From assembly GCF_018691265.1 (NCBI RefSeq), contig NW_024881321.1, positions 21,550,198 through 21,614,197 of the forward strand: a stretch of DNA of 64,000 nt, given 5' to 3'. Below the pieces are notes generated by a model, which made no database searches, was not told where the DNA came from, and worked only from the letters and a program-made list of their open reading frames with translations. This stretch comes from Tyto alba. Its lineage: Eukaryota > Chordata > Aves > Strigiformes > Tytonidae. Shown here piece by piece: positions 1 to 12,406 of the stretch (position 1 is the stretch's first letter; every line of letters begins with the position of its first letter). Made by a program: the position numbers and the translations under genes.

Positions 1-1433
1 ATTTAGCTGCTGAGTAGGCTCAAATGATGACATATATGTAAAAAAACCTGTCTTTCAGTACCCATGTATTTTCTAGTACTTCATGAGGAAGACATATAGG
101 AAAAAAATCTTCTAAATGTCAGCATTAATGAGAAGTTCAAGTGTTATACTAAATATGTTATCACTCAAAAATTATGTGCCTCCTTCTATGATTTTCTTGT
201 ATCATTATGTAAACAGCATTTTCTTTCTTTCTTGGTACACAAAATGTTTTAATTAATTTTAAAAGAGTTCTCTAGCCGTGTTACTTGCTTTAAATAAAAA
301 TAAATTTGATTTCTCCATTCCTTCAATACTTTTGGATGAAAAGGTATGAAACCATTGAGGTTCTGTTCAGCTGAATGTTGCATTGCTTCCTAGATCCTGG
401 TTACACTCTAACCCAAATGATTCAGGGCTGTCACTGTGCAAGTGGAAAATCAATTAAAAGCTCTGTTCCACAAGTGATATAATGAATTTCTTGATCCACA
501 GGAAAAACTTTTTACTGTCCTTCATACTTTCTTATGCGAGGACAAGCAAAGGTATTAACTGTAAATGCATGAAGGCAATAATGCTGTTGTATTCTTCCAG
601 TGAGCATTCTGTTTTTCTGGAGAAAAACAAATATCCTGTTATGAGTGTCATCTATTAATTCCTTCTTATGTAAAGCAGAAATTGCTACTAATCTGAAACT
701 CTAACTTTCCTACAGTTTCCATTAAATGATACATGTTTATTTATCTGTTATCATCTGCTTTACATTCTAGATACTTTTCATATGGGATAATTAAGAAATG
801 TACATGTATTTATACATGCTTATATATTCTTTTTGAGGTGTACAAGAGGCACAAAATTTATAACTGTTGGCCAAAGAAATCTACACATGGATTGATTTTT
901 TCAAATCAAGTTCTGGTCACCAAAAAGTCACAAAGTAATCAGAAAATACTACATATAGTAAAAAAACCCCAAACCAAAACAGAAAATTCTCTTCATTAGT
1001 ACTGTTTGCTTTTTCCAGTGTCTGCTCTCCCATTTTTTCCTGGGTGGTACTGTAGCATGTACTAGAACTAGAGGCACTGCATGGATCATGATTCTTTACA
1101 TTCATGCAGGAGTATATTAGGTCATCCTCTGTTTACAGCTGATTGTCACATAATCTATCTCTAATGTTACCTCTTCCCATGAGCAGAGATACCTAGCTCT
1201 ATTCAGTCACACTAACTCGCTTAATAGTTATTTGCCAGCCAGATTGTTTTTCCAAGGCAGCATGGTTGGTAGCAAATGAAACACAGGATAATGGAGACCA
1301 GAGAGCACCTAGTGTGATTTGCAGTACAGTAAACTGGATTCACAGAATCCAAGATATTGCTCTCTTTTTAAATAATATACATTATTTCATGAATTCTTTT
1401 ACTTCATCTGCCCTGCACCTTCTAACCAACTAT
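1..1433. other. Unassigned AT-rich sequence
   Basis: No repeat family, RNA gene or exon is recognised here. Short open frames on both strands are what AT-rich noncoding DNA gives by chance. The sequence looks unique within the window. Confidence 0.6.
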
Positions 1434-2005
1434 TGTTTGTTGACCTCAGCTAAGCCCCCATCCTATTACTTGCTCACTCCCCCTCAGCAGGATCAGGGAG
1501 AAAATAGGAAGGGCAAAACTGAGAAAATCTAGGGGGTTGAGATTGAGAGAATTTAAGAAGGGAAGTAAAGATTCACGCAGCAAAGCAAGGAATTAATTTA
1601 CTATTTCCAAACAGCAAGCAAAATTCCAGACACTTCCTGAAAAGTCAGACTTCAGCACACGCAACAGTTACTTGGGAAAACAAATTCCATAACCATGAAC
1701 ATCCCAGTTTACTCCTCCTTCCCCAAACTTTTATTGCCGAACGTGGAATCATACAGTACAGAATATTCTTTTGGTCAGTTGGGTTCAGCTGTCACAACTG
1801 TGTTCCCTCCCAACTTCTTCTGCACACCCCAGCATACTCATGGGAGGGTGGCAGAGTGAGACCACCTGAATACTGTGCCAACACTGTTCAGCAATTCCTG
1901 AAACAGTGGTGCGCTATTGAGACTGTTCTAAATGAAGATACAAAATACAGCAGCATATGGGCTGCTATGAAGAAAATTACCTCCATTCCAGTCGGACCAA
2001 GTAGA
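1434..2005 (-). mobile_element. LTR-K copy 1, diverged solo LTR (antisense)
   Basis: The left part carries the reversed 3' portion of an avian LTR (CAGCTAAGC... then CTCACTCCCCCTCAGCAGGA, the reverse of the C-rich tract near the LTR end). The right part carries the reversed U3 start (GCTATGAAGAAAATTACCTC). The same order is seen in the copy at 59003-59866 and, in sense, at 35489-36049. A TTTATTG near 1731-1737 would be a CAATAAA on the LTR strand. The ends are degraded and no target duplication is visible, so this is an old insertion. Family name and ERV class cannot be given from this copy alone. Confidence 0.6.
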
Positions 2006-2245
2006 CTAAGTATATAATCTAACCCCTAAAAATGCAGTGAAACTTTAATCAAAAGAACCGTATGTTCAACATAGATTTGTATCTCAAAATGCTATATGTG
2101 GGAATTTCATATTCTGCATATCATTTTCTGCATAGCACCTCTTATGTAGCTGTCCACAGTCTTCTGATGGGCTGGAGACATTTTAGCATAAGTCTCATTA
2201 TCTACCAGTCGTGGTCTCAAGCTTCATATTATTTTAATCATACAG
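2006..2245. other. Unassigned spacer
   Basis: Nothing recognised. Its last five bases (TACAG, 2241-2245) are the left target-site duplication of the LTR that follows. Confidence 0.5.
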
Positions 2246-3300
2246 TGTCCTGGGTTTGAGTGAGTGGTGTGGTTTTTGGTATCATGGGAGGGGGTTATAG
2301 GGGTGGCGCCCTGTGAGAAGTTTCTAGATGCTCCCCCAGCTCCAAGTCAGCTCCACTTCTGTTTGTAAAAATGAGCCAATTGGCTGTGCCTCTGCATATT
2401 TCAGAAGGGACCTGGTGATGAGCAGTAGGACTTGTGAGGAGGAGCTGCAGCAGCTGTGTGAACACCAAAGTCAGTGGAGGAACTGAAGAAGAAAGGAGGG
2501 GGGAGGTGTGCCGGAGCAGAGAACCCCCTGTATCCTGTGGTGAGATGGAAGGGTGCCCCCCCCCTGCCACCCATGAAGATCTAAGGTGCAGCAGACATTG
2601 ATTTATGGCCTGTGTTTTTGCATGGATAATCAAGGTGCTGTGCCCGAAGAAGGCCAGGGTCTTGTGGGAAAAGGTAGACCCCGCTGTTGTAGTTCAGTGC
2701 TGGGAGGATTGCAGCATGCAGGGGTGTCCCATGCTGGAGCAGCTTGGGAAGGACTGCAGCCCGTGAGAGGGACGAAAGATGGAGAAAGTTAGTGATCCAC
2801 GATGGAGCAATGTGGGGAACACTGCGGCCCATGGGAGGGACTCACATTGGAGAGAGTTTGTGGAGGACTGTCTCCTGTGAGAGAGGGACCATGCTGAAGC
2901 AGGGGGAAGAAGTTCCAGAAGCTACCACCACCAAAGATGAAAGAAGCTGCAGCACTGATTGCACCCCCTATTCCCTGTCCCTGCGCTGCTGGGGAGAGGA
3001 GGTAGAGATATTGGGAGCAGAACTGAGCCTGGGAAGAAGGGATGGGTGGGGGGAAGGTGTTCTTAAGATGTGGCAATGCTTCTCAATGTTCTACTCGGTT
3101 AGGTGTTGTTAGTGTCTGTAATAAATGTATGTTCCTTTTTCTTCCCCTAACTAGTCTGCCTTTTGCTTGTGACCATAAAGGGTGATTTTTTTCCCCATCC
3201 CAGTCCTATCTCAAATCCCAAGCCGGTCTCATTGCCAGAAGAGAAGGGGAAGAGAGTGGCTGCATGGTGTTAGGCTGCCAACCAGGCTCAAACCACAGCA
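2246..3300 (+). mobile_element. LTR-A copy 1, solo LTR with 5-bp target duplication
   Basis: A 1055-bp element that starts TGTCCTGGGTTTGAG and ends ACCACAGCA, flanked by perfect TACAG duplications (2241-2245 and 3301-3305). TG...CA ends, 5-bp duplications and no internal gag-pol-env identify a solo endogenous retrovirus LTR left after LTR-LTR recombination. An AATAAA lies at 3120-3125. The TATA-like motif seen in other copies (TATTTAA) has decayed here. The middle 500 bp are degenerate repeats of a GGAGCAG ... CTGCAGCCCGTGGGAG module. A sense reading frame of 122 codons (2744-3112) stops 8 bases before the AATAAA. The 5-bp duplication fits ERVL/ERV3-type integration, but the class is not proven. 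Confidence 0.88.
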
Positions 3301-6300
3301 TACAGATGTAATAATTATATTTTATGTTTTCCCGACCTTTACAGTAACTACATCAACCTAAAATTGCTGTAGAAACTGTGCTTTTAAAGACCAAAACTTA
3401 AAACTATCTTTAGAACTATTTAAGCCAACTTATCTGCCAAACTTACAGCTACATCTTTAACATGTGATGAAGTAATCCTCTGAAGAAGGTGCAGAAGTTC
3501 TGTAAGTGTCAATGGACAGCAGTGGGTACACTTGAAGATTCCCAGAAACTGAGCACTAAATTTAAACTGGCCTGATTTCTTCCTGGAGGTACTTGAATAC
3601 ATATAGTCATAAAATATAAATCAGCAGTTATTATACAGTGGAGCATATGGTACAAATTTAAAGAATGGCTTGTAAGCCTGATTATTTTTTTTTTTTTTTC
3701 CAAATACAGGAGTTAGCCTAATAAAAAATACTGACTCTCCATTTTATGTTACTCTGAGAATGCAAATGTAGTATTGTGATAGATTTTTTCACTGAGAAAT
3801 GACTGACCCTGACTTAGTCTTATTCTTTAATAATCCTCTTAATAACTTATGGTTCTCAAGATAAGGCAATCAAGTCAGAATCTATTAATGTTTAAAATTT
3901 CTATTGACAAAGTAAAAGTTAATTTTTTTAACAATCAACTTTGAAGAAATTAAATTATCTTCGATAGAGAGATTGAATTCACTTATACAGATGTAATACT
4001 TTCAGTATATTAATTAATTAAATGTTGCTCTCAGGGAACAAAACTAATTGTTTTTATACTTTTCATTATGTGATCAATGAAAAAATGCAGGTATGAACTT
4101 GTCATTTAGATTGTAATTTGCATTACTGTAGGTAAAAAACTAATTAAAATAATTTAAAATAAAAACAGATTAAAATCATATAATCAACAATTCTTTAATT
4201 TAAGGCTGTTTTATGAGAACAAGAATTCAAATGTGTAGGGGGTTTTAATGTGTAAAATATTAAGGTTCTTTATGCTTTTTAGATTTTTTTTTTTATTATT
4301 TTGTTATTGGAGACGAACTTCTGAAAAATGTTGCATATAATCCTATAATTCTTCAGCAAAAAGTGACAATATTGACTCGATAAAAGTAGATAATTACTTT
4401 TTTTATTATTGAAAAAAAAAAATTTGGCTTTCTTTAGTTGATTTAGTTACTCACTGTGTTCAAGTGCCTTATGGTAAAAGAAAACATGGATAGAAGCAAT
4501 AATTGACATATGAATTAGTGGAGGAAAGGGAAACTTGCCAAGGCTGCAGGATTAGGGTGAACATTGAAAATGTAGTGAACATGAGGGAGAAAAATCTAAA
4601 ACACTTCTGAATTTATCTAAAAAGAACAAGAGAAATTAAAAAGGCAGAGGGACCTTGAATGGAGTAAAAAATCATAATGAGCAAGGAAGTCACTGCAGAG
4701 TGTTGAATAACAAAGCTGTAAAACTTTACTGGACAATAAAGGAAACGTGCTTTTATGTCATCTTGGAACTTGTTATTCACTCAGATAAAACAGGAGTGTG
4801 TGCATGAGCCCTGTGGTCTGAAGATAGTTACAGTAATGAGCTCATATAATTTTCCTATTGATGAGCAGATTAAAGAACAACTTATTCTAGTTCATTTGCT
4901 TAGATTTCTTTCCTAGAAATCCTCCAGATCACACTTTGGAGAACTGCTCAAACTGCACAGGAACTCTGATTTGAGAAAGTGTAGGCAGAAATGAGAAGCA
5001 CAGACAGGTGAACGAATATTCTTTTATATCACCATTCTAGTCATAATTTTAAATTCTCTTGAATATCTCTCTACATAAATTTCAGAAGACTTTCAGTGAG
5101 GTAGGGTGTGGATATGATAAACCAGAATTTTCCCCAAGGCCTAAAGAAAGATGAAGCAAGCAAGCAAATTCTTTTTTGTTGTTGTTTTCTTGTTTATTTT
5201 ATATTCCAGGACATAGTGGCTTTTTGATAATATATTAGGCTTTATTAGACAGTTACACAGCTCAAGGATAGATTTTGAGAGCTCTAAAATCCTACAATGT
5301 TTATTCTATTTATTTATAACATACATTATTCAAGTTGAAGTCCTTTTTTTCTTGCTTCCTATCAATTATTCTTTGGTCTGCATATCTCAGAGCATTTTGA
5401 ATGATGGAAGTGAATGTTTTCCTCTGTCTTTCAACTAAGAGAGAAGGAATTTCAGATCTCAGATTTTTATGGTCAACTATGGACAGTTTGCTTTTTTGCT
5501 TATTTTTAAGCCAGTCTTTATATATTCTTATTTATTTATTTACTTTCTAAACTGTTTATTTTTCCAGTTGATTTAATCTTACCGATGACCTGATAAACTC
5601 AGTATTTAACCAGCTCAAATAAAAACAGGGAGCAGATGTATGAGAAGACAAGAGTAGTTCTTTTTATTCTATATGTAGTCTAATAGTACTGAATGTTAAG
5701 AGCTTCCACTGGAGGAAAAAAAGAAAAAATCAAAAGCTACTCTAAATAAGAACATTTTTAACCTCTGAATTTTAAAAAATAGTAGGTAGGTATTTTGTCG
5801 ATGACAATGAGTAAAGCCAAAGCAAATTAATCCTGATCTTTATTTGGATACTTTTGTATGCACCTTTGAGGCATCTGTTCTGTGATGATAACATAGAAAA
5901 GTTGCATAAAGCATGAGGAAGCACTTCTACCTAAAACATCAAACCATTTTTATGCATTAATTCCACTTATGATCATTTGTATACAAGAAATTTCAGAGTG
6001 ATACCTAATATTTATGAGATGTGCTTTTTTTCTATGTGTAGTAGAATATTAGCATTTGAAAGTGTGTAAGTTCTAAAATGTCTTTCAAGCAATATGCAGA
6101 GTTCTAGGATCTTTGTTACATAAATTAGTGTCTTTGGAGCCAATGGCAATTCAAGTGGGAATATGATTGTAAAATGACAGCCCAACAGCTCGATCTTGAA
6201 CTAGCCCTACACACACTTTTCAATAACTACTACCAAAAGTGGAATCAGCTACAAGACTGTGAAAGAGATCAGCCAGGAAATCATAAAGCCACATGACATT

Positions 6301-6721
6301 GATGAGAAATACATTCCAGATTTGGCATCTGGTTTCATTGTTGAAGGAGATAAGGAAAAATCCTTTTTCAGAAGCAAAAAGCATAAATCACTGTAGGGCT
6401 GAAGTCATATAAAAATGACACATATCAGTTTATTTAGTATGATGTTTATAAAATTAACTACCTTTAAACTTATAAATCAGGTTCTGCATTTTTAGGAAAG
6501 CTGCTGTCTTCATTAGTTTAGAACAGAATATGAATTGGCAACCAGAATAGCAGAAATATACACAGTTTATTTTATTTATATGTTTTATTCATTAACAAAA
6601 AAGGAGGTTGGAAGGGAAGAGTTTCAGTGCCCTACCCTTCATTATTATTGCTATAATTATTGATGTTATTCAAATCCCTTGTGAAAAGATTTTTAATTAT
6701 GTAAAATCGATCATGAACCAC

Positions 6722-6739
6722 AAAAAAAAAAAAAAAAAA
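6722..6739. repeat. Poly-A run
   Basis: An 18-base A homopolymer. A second short A run follows near 6755-6764. No retroposed body can be identified upstream. Confidence 0.9.
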
Positions 6740-6837
6740 GAATAATACCCTACCAAAAAAAAAACATAATACATATATTTAACATACATAATGCGTATAT
6801 ATTTGTAGTTCATACATACATATATGCATATGTTTTG

Positions 6838-6857
6838 TATATATATATACACACACA
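6838..6857. repeat. (TA)n(CA)n microsatellite
   Basis: Alternating TATATATATA passes directly into CACACACA. This is a simple dinucleotide tract, likely polymorphic in length. Confidence 0.85.
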
Positions 6858-8493
6858 AGTTTCTTAGAAACATTTGATTCACATATGTCTTAAAGAATGA
6901 AAAAAAAAAAGGTACTATTTTTAAAACCAAAGTACATAAATTCTACATGAATTGTCAGAATGAGTTTTTCAAATCAAACTTGGTAGAGGGATAATTTTTT
7001 GTTCTAGTAGAATGTTGATGTTAAATCTTTTTTATTTCTCTAGAAATCATTCAGTTATCTATGTGACTTCAAAAAAAACATAAAATGAGGAAGCATAAAG
7101 GTAAGAAAACATATACAATATAAATTGTTTGACATATTTTAAAATACTTCTTTTCCTATAATAATTACTTTCATGTTTATAATATATGTGAAATAAAAGT
7201 TTCAGTCAGAATTATTATGAAATTATATATACACAGATATGTGTGTGTATCTACCATGCAAAGATTTTAAATTCTCAGAATTAGTCTCCATTCCTTATGT
7301 TTTTTTTTCATGAAGTCTTTCCTGTTCTCCACATTTCATTTATGCTATTTAAAATAATTGATTGTATTCAAGTTGTTTTCATTTCCCTTAGCTTTTTTAC
7401 TGTGAAGTATATGAAATACCTAAATTCTCTAAGTTTTTTACTAGAAATTCTGAAGGAGATTTTAGCCTGGGTGACTGCTACTACAGTCTAAGAACTACAT
7501 TCTAAAAACCACTATCATACGCTCAGGAGATGAACATGCTTAAGTAAATATTAATTTAAGGTTATTCCTAGTTTGTAAACCTTATTTCTGTGGAAGTCTG
7601 GGAAGATGCACAGTTTTAGCCCTCTGATGCATGTTTGAATTCTGATTTCATTGCTGACACATACTTGTGAGAATTGTTCTGAAGACCTTGAGGACCAAGA
7701 AGATGGCTAGGACATTCAAGCATCTTGATATTTTGCTCACCTTAGTTTGTATTACCACCACTTGAGACACTTTAATGATCACTGATTTTCAAAATTTTTC
7801 AATATTTAAAAAGCAATAAAATCAAACCTCCGTATTGTATGCCAAATAAGATATCCCAAAATTGAATCACTGACTGACATTATTACTTCCTTCTGAAAAT
7901 CTTACTCATGATTTAATCTTGGCCTTTTTTTCATTCTGACACCAAACTGGATTATAAATTATAGAAGAGAAAATCTGATAGAAGCAAAAAAGGACTGGTG
8001 GGAAGCTCCTAGCAGTCTTCCATTGCTGTCACAACAGCTACCTCTAGCCAAAGCCAACAGGCACCTTGAAGGTGACATTCTAAATGTGTTAATCTTGACA
8101 GTTGCCTCAATAAATAATGTATGATGATTAAAATATACAAAATGTGTAAATTTACAAATATGATGACGATCACTTTTGCAAACATGAATGAATAGAAAAA
8201 TTAACATAGCAAATTATCTTTATTTGAATCATATTCTAAATTCAGTGACTAAAGCAATAGCTGTCAATTACAATACTTTAAACTGAACATTTCATATGAA
8301 ATTAATAAAATCTAAAAATTAAAAGTAATAATAATAACAACAATAAGATTTTGATTGACATTTTATTGACCAAAATGAGGAAGGCACTGAGTAACTTGAG
8401 CTTTTCTATATCTTCTACCACAAGTTTACTCACCTGTGGAACATCACTAGCAGTGGACCCACAATTTCCCTACTCTTTGATTTTGCTGATCTT

Positions 8494-8800
8494 AGAATCA
8501 TAGAATCATTTAGGTTGGACAAGACCTTTAAGATCAAGTCCAGGTATAAACCTAACACTGTGAAGTCCACCACTAAACCATGTCCCTAAGTGCCACATCT
8601 CCATGTCTTTTAAATACCTCCAGAGATGATGATGCAACCACTTCCCTGGGCAACCTGTTCTGATGCTCAATAAGCCTTTCAATGAATAAATTTTTCCTAA
8701 TAGCCAGTCTAAACCCCCCCTGGTGTAACTTGAGGCCATTTTCTCTTGCCCATTAACTTGGGAAAAGAGACTGATACTCATCTTGCTACAAGTCCATCTC
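8494..8800 (-). mobile_element. CR1 LINE 3' fragment (antisense)
   Basis: Begins with AGAATCATAGAATCATTT, the reverse of the CR1 tail, followed by reversed CR1 3' sequence (GGTTGGACAAGACCTTTAAG, then CTGGGCAACCTGTTCTGATG, CTTGAGGCCATTTTCTCTTG). The element runs on the minus strand and is 5'-truncated at about 8800, as most CR1 copies are. Diverged from consensus phrases at many positions, so not a recent insertion. It encodes nothing. Confidence 0.9.
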
Positions 8801-9150
8801 TCACTGTCCCTACATACTCTGACTCATCCCAGATAACTTGACTTTGCTTCCTGTATGTTATTTTATTGTTTGAGTTTAATCAGGAGCCCCTTGGTGTAAT
8901 AATACACCACTGCATTACAATATTGCCATTGATAGTTGCAAGCCATGAGCTTTGTACTGAGTCTGCAAGGCCTCAGGAGTGAGGCTTGACAAGTTTGCTC
9001 TGTTGGAACTTTTTTTGACCTGTCTTCAGCTTTGTTTTACTTGATTTAACTGTGACAACAATTTCTCTAATTGACCAGGTGTTTAAGGCCAATTGGTTTT
9101 ACTTCTGTTCATCTTTGTATTGTACAATTACCATTTTATACAGAAGGCAG
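8801..9150. other. Unassigned sequence after the CR1
   Basis: Nothing recognised. It could be older LINE sequence, but no diagnostic phrase remains. Confidence 0.4.
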
Positions 9151-9408
9151 AAAGAAGAAGTTATTCTATGCTGAATGAGATATTTATAACCCTAGCACAA
9201 AGATGGAGTGTAGATAAAGACAGGCTTGATATAATGGCAGAGGCCTTCAGAGGTGGTGTAGTGTACCTTCAGGATGTGGTATAGAGGAGCACAGGCATGG
9301 GGTGATAGATGGGGCACAGACTCAGCGCTGAAGATGCCACAGCTATAAAGAAGTCATCCATAGTCAAAGATACTAAGAGATGGATGGAAGTGGTTTTAGT
9401 GGTAACAA

Positions 9409-9488
9409 CAGAAAAAAAAAAAAAACAAAAAAAAAAAAAAACAACAAAACACAACAACAACAAAAAAAAAAAAAAAAAAAAACAACAG
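9409..9488. repeat. 80-bp A-rich tract with C interruptions
   Basis: Three A runs separated by CAACAAAACACAACAACAAC-type spacers. The preceding 250 bp (about 9155-9408) is less AT-rich than its surroundings. The arrangement resembles a retroposed sequence with a poly-A tail in sense orientation, but no parent transcript is recognised and no flanking duplication is clear. It may be only an A-rich microsatellite. Confidence 0.8.
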
Positions 9489-9866
9489 TACCTAACATAA
9501 TAAAAGGCACCATATACAGTAAATTAGTGTGTAAAATAAACCTGCAGACCAGTGCAGTGCAAAATGATGTTAGCAAACATGTCACAACAGTCCCAAATTT
9601 CCCCTATAGCAAGAGAGAAGAAAACATCAACATGAACAAAATATTCCTCCTGGTAAAAGACTGTACATACTTACAACTCACTATGCACCCAAAATAAATA
9701 CTTTTTCCTTCTATTTTAAGTGGATTTCTCAAGTGATTTAATGAGTGATTCCTATTTCTAGTATAGTGAAACTCGGTCAATAACAATTCTGTGATCACCA
9801 TGTCCACTGCTTTCATGATTTCATAACTCTCAGCTAAGTTTTAGTTCAGACAACCAAATTGAAGAA
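9489..9866. other. Unassigned sequence
   Basis: No recognisable element between the A-rich tract and the ancient CR1. Confidence 0.45.
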
Positions 9867-10800
9867 TAATATAGGCTGTAAGGAATCTCTGGGAGTCATC
9901 TTTCCCTATGTCTCCCTTTCCCCTAAGCTGGACCTATCAGAGCACGTTGCTCACAGCTGAGTCTGGTCAAGTTTTGACAGTCTCTAATGATGAAGATTAC
10001 ACAACCTATCCAGGTAACCTCTTCTAGGGTTTAAATATCCTTGGGGTCATTTATTTTCCTGCAATGTTTATTGGAAATTTCATACGCTTTTTTTTCAACT
10101 TTTGACTATTGCCTTTCATCCTTTTGCTGTGTAACTCTGAGATGATAACACTAAGGTCTTTCTCCTGCATTTTAACTGTCAGTTCTGTGCTCAGCATCAT
10201 ACAAACTCTTTTTTCTGGCATTTACCTTACTTTTTTACACAGCAATTATTTTTTCAACCCCAGACACAGTTCTGTAAGGTCTTCTCAGACCTCTTAGCCA
10301 TCAATATAATAGTTAAATGAACTTAGTATCTTCATAGATGTGGGTTTTTTCCAGACTATTTACGAAGATATTGAATAAAATTGGTTATATCAGCCATCCT
10401 GATGGACCTTTCTGTTGACTCTTCTCTATAATGAAAAGTCACCATAAAATCCTATTTTTTTTTTAACCCCTTAATCAATTTTTTCAGCGAGTCTGAATTT
10501 CATCCCCCCATACTCCAGGATGACATCCACCACACTTCACTGAGGAGTCCAGCACTGTTGGCCCAAGGGACCCAGGGACACAGATGGGGCTCTATAGCTG
10601 GACTTACAGAGATGTTGTTCTGTATATACACTTCCTTTCTGCCTGTAAAAAGGTTTTGACTATATCAAATCCAAGTATTCTTCCATGCCCGCTGGCTTTC
10701 CCTCTGTTTTTACTGAAAATACTCCTCCATGATATTTCTATTCTGATTACCAGCAGATTGCTTCTGCTCTTGTTAATGTGAAACTCATCTTTCCTGTACA
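9867..10800 (-). mobile_element. Ancient CR1 LINE (antisense), heavily diverged
   Basis: Several phrases line up in order with the reverse strand of CR1: a hydrophobic-cluster end at 9870-10025 (AACCTATCCAGGTAACCTCTTCTAG, compare the usual GGGCAACCTGTTCCAG), TTTACGAAGATATTGAATAAAATTGG at about 10360-10385 (usual TTTATGAAGATGTTGAACAGGACTGG), and AAAAGGTTTTGACTATATCAA at about 10648-10670 (usual AAAAGCCTTACTGAAGTCAA). The order fits one old element running 3' to 5' along the plus strand. Divergence is high, so edges are approximate. Confidence 0.55.
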
Positions 10801-11761
10801 GTTTCTTTAGGTCTTGCATATGTAGCTAGCAGCATTACACAAACTGTTTCCATGAGACCTAGACTCCCTGCTGGGCAGAACCTTAGCAACCTGAATTTTA
10901 TCCCTAAAATGTTCCTCCTACGTTTCTGTACTTTATTGTTGCCAGCATGGATTAGGACAGTTAGTTCTGCTCCTCCACATTGCATAGCTTTATTTTATCA
11001 TCTTTACTATCACAAACTAAGCAGTCACTTTGAATAATTATCAAATTTACTACTAGCAGCACCTTCTTCCACCCCTGATGATTCCCTGTTTTCTGACTCT
11101 ACTGTACCCCTCTTCAATTAACAACAAAGTGAGGCCTGATCTTGTTGATTAGTTACACTTCAGGTTCAGACATACCTAAAGGTGTGGAGAAGAGTGCAGT
11201 GAAAAGTGATGTTTATACTCTTAGAGATTCCCACTCCTAATGCAAAATAACCATTTACTACAGTCTTTCTCACGGTTGCTCAGCAGCTGCCTTTTTATCC
11301 TCTTAGGACAAAGGAAGCTCTGATTCATCATTGGGATCACCTTGACAAGACAATCCTTTTGACATCCAGAAACAGCTACTTAGCAGGTCTTGGATGACGC
11401 AGATGTTAACCCAAAATGGAATACCACAACCAAAATAACATCCATTGACTGTCCAAACTCAAAAGTCACCAAACTTTCTTGCTTCTAGGAGTCATCCTCA
11501 GATCTTTTTCCTCTACCTCTACCTATGCAAAATTGCTATGGAAACTTTACTGTGTCTTGTTTGTTATTCACTATTTCCTTCAAAGTGCTGAGGAAGGATG
11601 TACAAAAATGGAGTATCTATGCATTTAAAAGATCTTTCAGGAGCAACTTAGATTTTAACCTTTTGCTCACATTGCCAAGACAGTAAAATCTACTTAAATC
11701 CAATTATTTACTATTATCAGCTCTGACCTAAATGATGTTTGGAGAAGAAATTAATGAGAAC
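10801..11761. other. Unassigned sequence
   Basis: May include the decayed 5' continuation of the old CR1, but nothing diagnostic is visible. The last five bases (AGAAC, 11757-11761) are the left target duplication of LTR-B1. Confidence 0.45.
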
Positions 11762-12364
11762 TGTCTTGGCTTGGGCTGAAATAGAGTTAATATTCCTTTT
11801 CAGGGACTAGATGAGTGCTGTGCTTTGGATTTAGCTTTGGGTTTGGTAAGGGAAAAATGCTGATAGCACACTGATGTTTTCATCTGCTGCCGAGACTTCA
11901 AGGACTCTCCGACTCCTCAAGTTCTGCCCATGCGCAAGGGCACAGGGAGCAGGGAGGGAGCACGGCCACAGCACCTGACCCTAATTGGCCAATGAAATAT
12001 TCCATATCATGGAACATCATGATCACTAAATAGAGGAGGGATGGTTGGGAAGGAGCTCTCTCTCGCTTCCGGGATTGTGATTGCAGGATCTTGGTATCTC
12101 GGGGTCGCTAGCCGGGAACGGGCTGGATATTGGTTAGCGGGTGGTGAACAATTACGCTGTACATTGCCTGTTTATATATTTCTTTTTGTTTTCCCCCTAT
12201 CATCGTTATTCTTCTCGTTTTATTGCCATTATTAAACTGTTCTTATCTCAGCCTGCAAGTCTCCCTTCACCCCTCTAATCCCTTCCCCCATTCCCAGGTG
12301 GGGAGGGGGAATGGAGGGTGACCAGTTGCAGTGGTTGGTTGCCGACCAGGCCCAAACCACGACA
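11762..12364 (+). mobile_element. LTR-B copy 1, solo LTR with 5-bp target duplication
   Basis: A 603-bp element from TGTCTTGGCTTGGGCTG to CCCAAACCACGACA, with perfect AGAAC duplications at 11757-11761 and 12365-12369. It contains a CCAAT box (GGCCAATGAAAT near 11987), a weak TATA-like ACTAAATAG at 12025-12033, and ATTAAA at 12231-12236 as probable polyadenylation signal. It is closely similar throughout to the 5' LTR at 21322-21918, which still carries a retroviral primer binding site; that link shows it is retroviral. Solo, with no internal region. Confidence 0.92.
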
Positions 12365-12406
12365 AGAACTGACATAAATAAATTAAATTTTCCAGTACAG
12401 GACAGG

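Larger units (their letters stand above)
3301..8493. other. Long unassigned AT-rich stretch
   Basis: About 5.2 kb without any LTR, CR1 or gene that I recognise. It contains short homopolymers and an AT/CA microsatellite (listed separately). Such a repeat-free stretch between repeat-dense blocks is a place to look for conserved noncoding elements, but nothing in the bases shows one. Confidence 0.55.

Noticed and set aside
6697..6930. 77-codon Tyr/Phe-rich minus-strand frame
   Set aside because: It is a translation of poly-A runs and the AT/CA microsatellite.
9309..9697. Lysine-rich frames across the A-rich tract
   Set aside because: They are translations of poly-A and AAC repeats, not proteins.
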